Shown in pieces: positions 5,813 to 6,025 of a DNA stretch of 6,025 bases. The stretch lies in NCBI GenBank assembly GCA_007134805.1, contig SLKB01000052.1, positions 1 to 6,025 of the forward strand. Direction: 5' to 3'. Every line of letters begins with the position of its first letter. Position 1 is the stretch's first letter. The DNA comes from Paracoccaceae bacterium (GTDB lineage Bacteria; Pseudomonadota; Alphaproteobacteria; Rhodobacterales; Rhodobacteraceae). The notes beneath the pieces are model-generated. The model worked only from the letters and a program-made list of their open reading frames with translations, was not told the DNA's origin and searched no databases. The position numbers and the translations under genes were made by a program.

Positions 5813-6025
5813 TTAGCGGAACAGGGACAGGATGTTCTGTGGCTGCTGGTTGGCGATCGACATGGCCTGGATGCCGAGCTGCTGCTGAACCTGCAGCGCC
5901 TGCAGCTTGGCCGAGGCCTCTTCCATATCGGCATCGACCAGCGACCCGATGCCCTGGTTCAGGGCGTCCGTCAGTTTCGAGACGAAATTCGCCTGAATCT
6001 CGATCTGCTTTTCCTTCGAGCCGAA
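5813..6025 (-). CDS. fliC: Flagellin, C-terminal part (runs off right edge)
   Basis: An open frame of 70 codons enters from the right edge and ends at TAA (5815-5813). It encodes the conserved C-terminal D0 helix of flagellin: 'SLVDADMEEASAKLQALQ' followed by 'VQQQLGIQAMSIANQQPQ' and the terminal 'NILSLFR'. This helix packs inside the filament core and, with the N-terminal helix, forms the coiled bundle of polymerised flagellin; it is also the chaperone-bound end before export. The ending is typical of alphaproteobacterial and especially rhodobacterial flagellins. Directly downstream are flaF and flbT, the regulators of flagellin production. Start, promoter and 5' leader (the expected FlbT target) lie outside the window. 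Whether the genome names this gene fliC, flaA or fljK cannot be decided here. Confidence 0.92.
   Translation of the reverse strand, partial: FGSKEKQIEIQANFVSKLTDALNQGIGSLVDADMEEASAKLQALQVQQQLGIQAMSIANQQPQNILSLFR

Overview
The window looks like an alphaproteobacterial chromosome, most probably a Rhodobacterales (Roseobacter-type) genome. The evidence is a high-GC coding style, an alphaproteobacterial-type DnaE2, and the arrangement flagellin - flaF - flbT - DUF1217, which belongs to flagellar loci of that class. No RNA gene, CRISPR array, intact insertion sequence or integrase is visible.

Left edge (1-524, minus strand): the N-terminal 174 codons of an unrecognised protein that runs off the window. 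It starts at TTG behind a strong AGGAGG. It resembles an uncharacterised rhodobacterial family and begins with the 'HIGLP' motif familiar from sulfotransferase-like proteins, but without the following P-loop residues. Its base composition is visibly lower in GC than the rest, so it may be accessory DNA.

Divergent spacer (525-811): about 290 bases with no convincing gene. Just before dnaE2 it holds a LexA-like (SOS) box, GAAT-N7-GAAC at 770-784, overlapping a possible -10 element.

Centre (812-4126, plus strand): an intact error-prone DNA polymerase III alpha subunit, DnaE2 (ImuC), the polymerase of SOS mutagenesis. Its usual partners imuA and imuB are not immediately upstream; the upstream neighbour is the divergent left-edge gene.

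Right side (4166-6025, minus strand): the end of a flagellar filament operon, transcribed right to left as flagellin (only its C-terminus is in the window), flaF, flbT, then a DUF1217 protein. FlaF and FlbT are the paired positive and negative post-transcriptional regulators of flagellin synthesis. flaF/flbT and flbT/DUF1217 each overlap by 4 bases (ATGA and GTGA), which implies translational coupling. A strong 11-bp hairpin separates flagellin from flaF. dnaE2 and the DUF1217 gene converge with only 39 bases between their stop codons.

I found no convincing undescribed multi-gene system. The most useful leads are the SOS box in front of an apparently solitary dnaE2, the unusual left-edge gene, and the flagellin-flaF hairpin.
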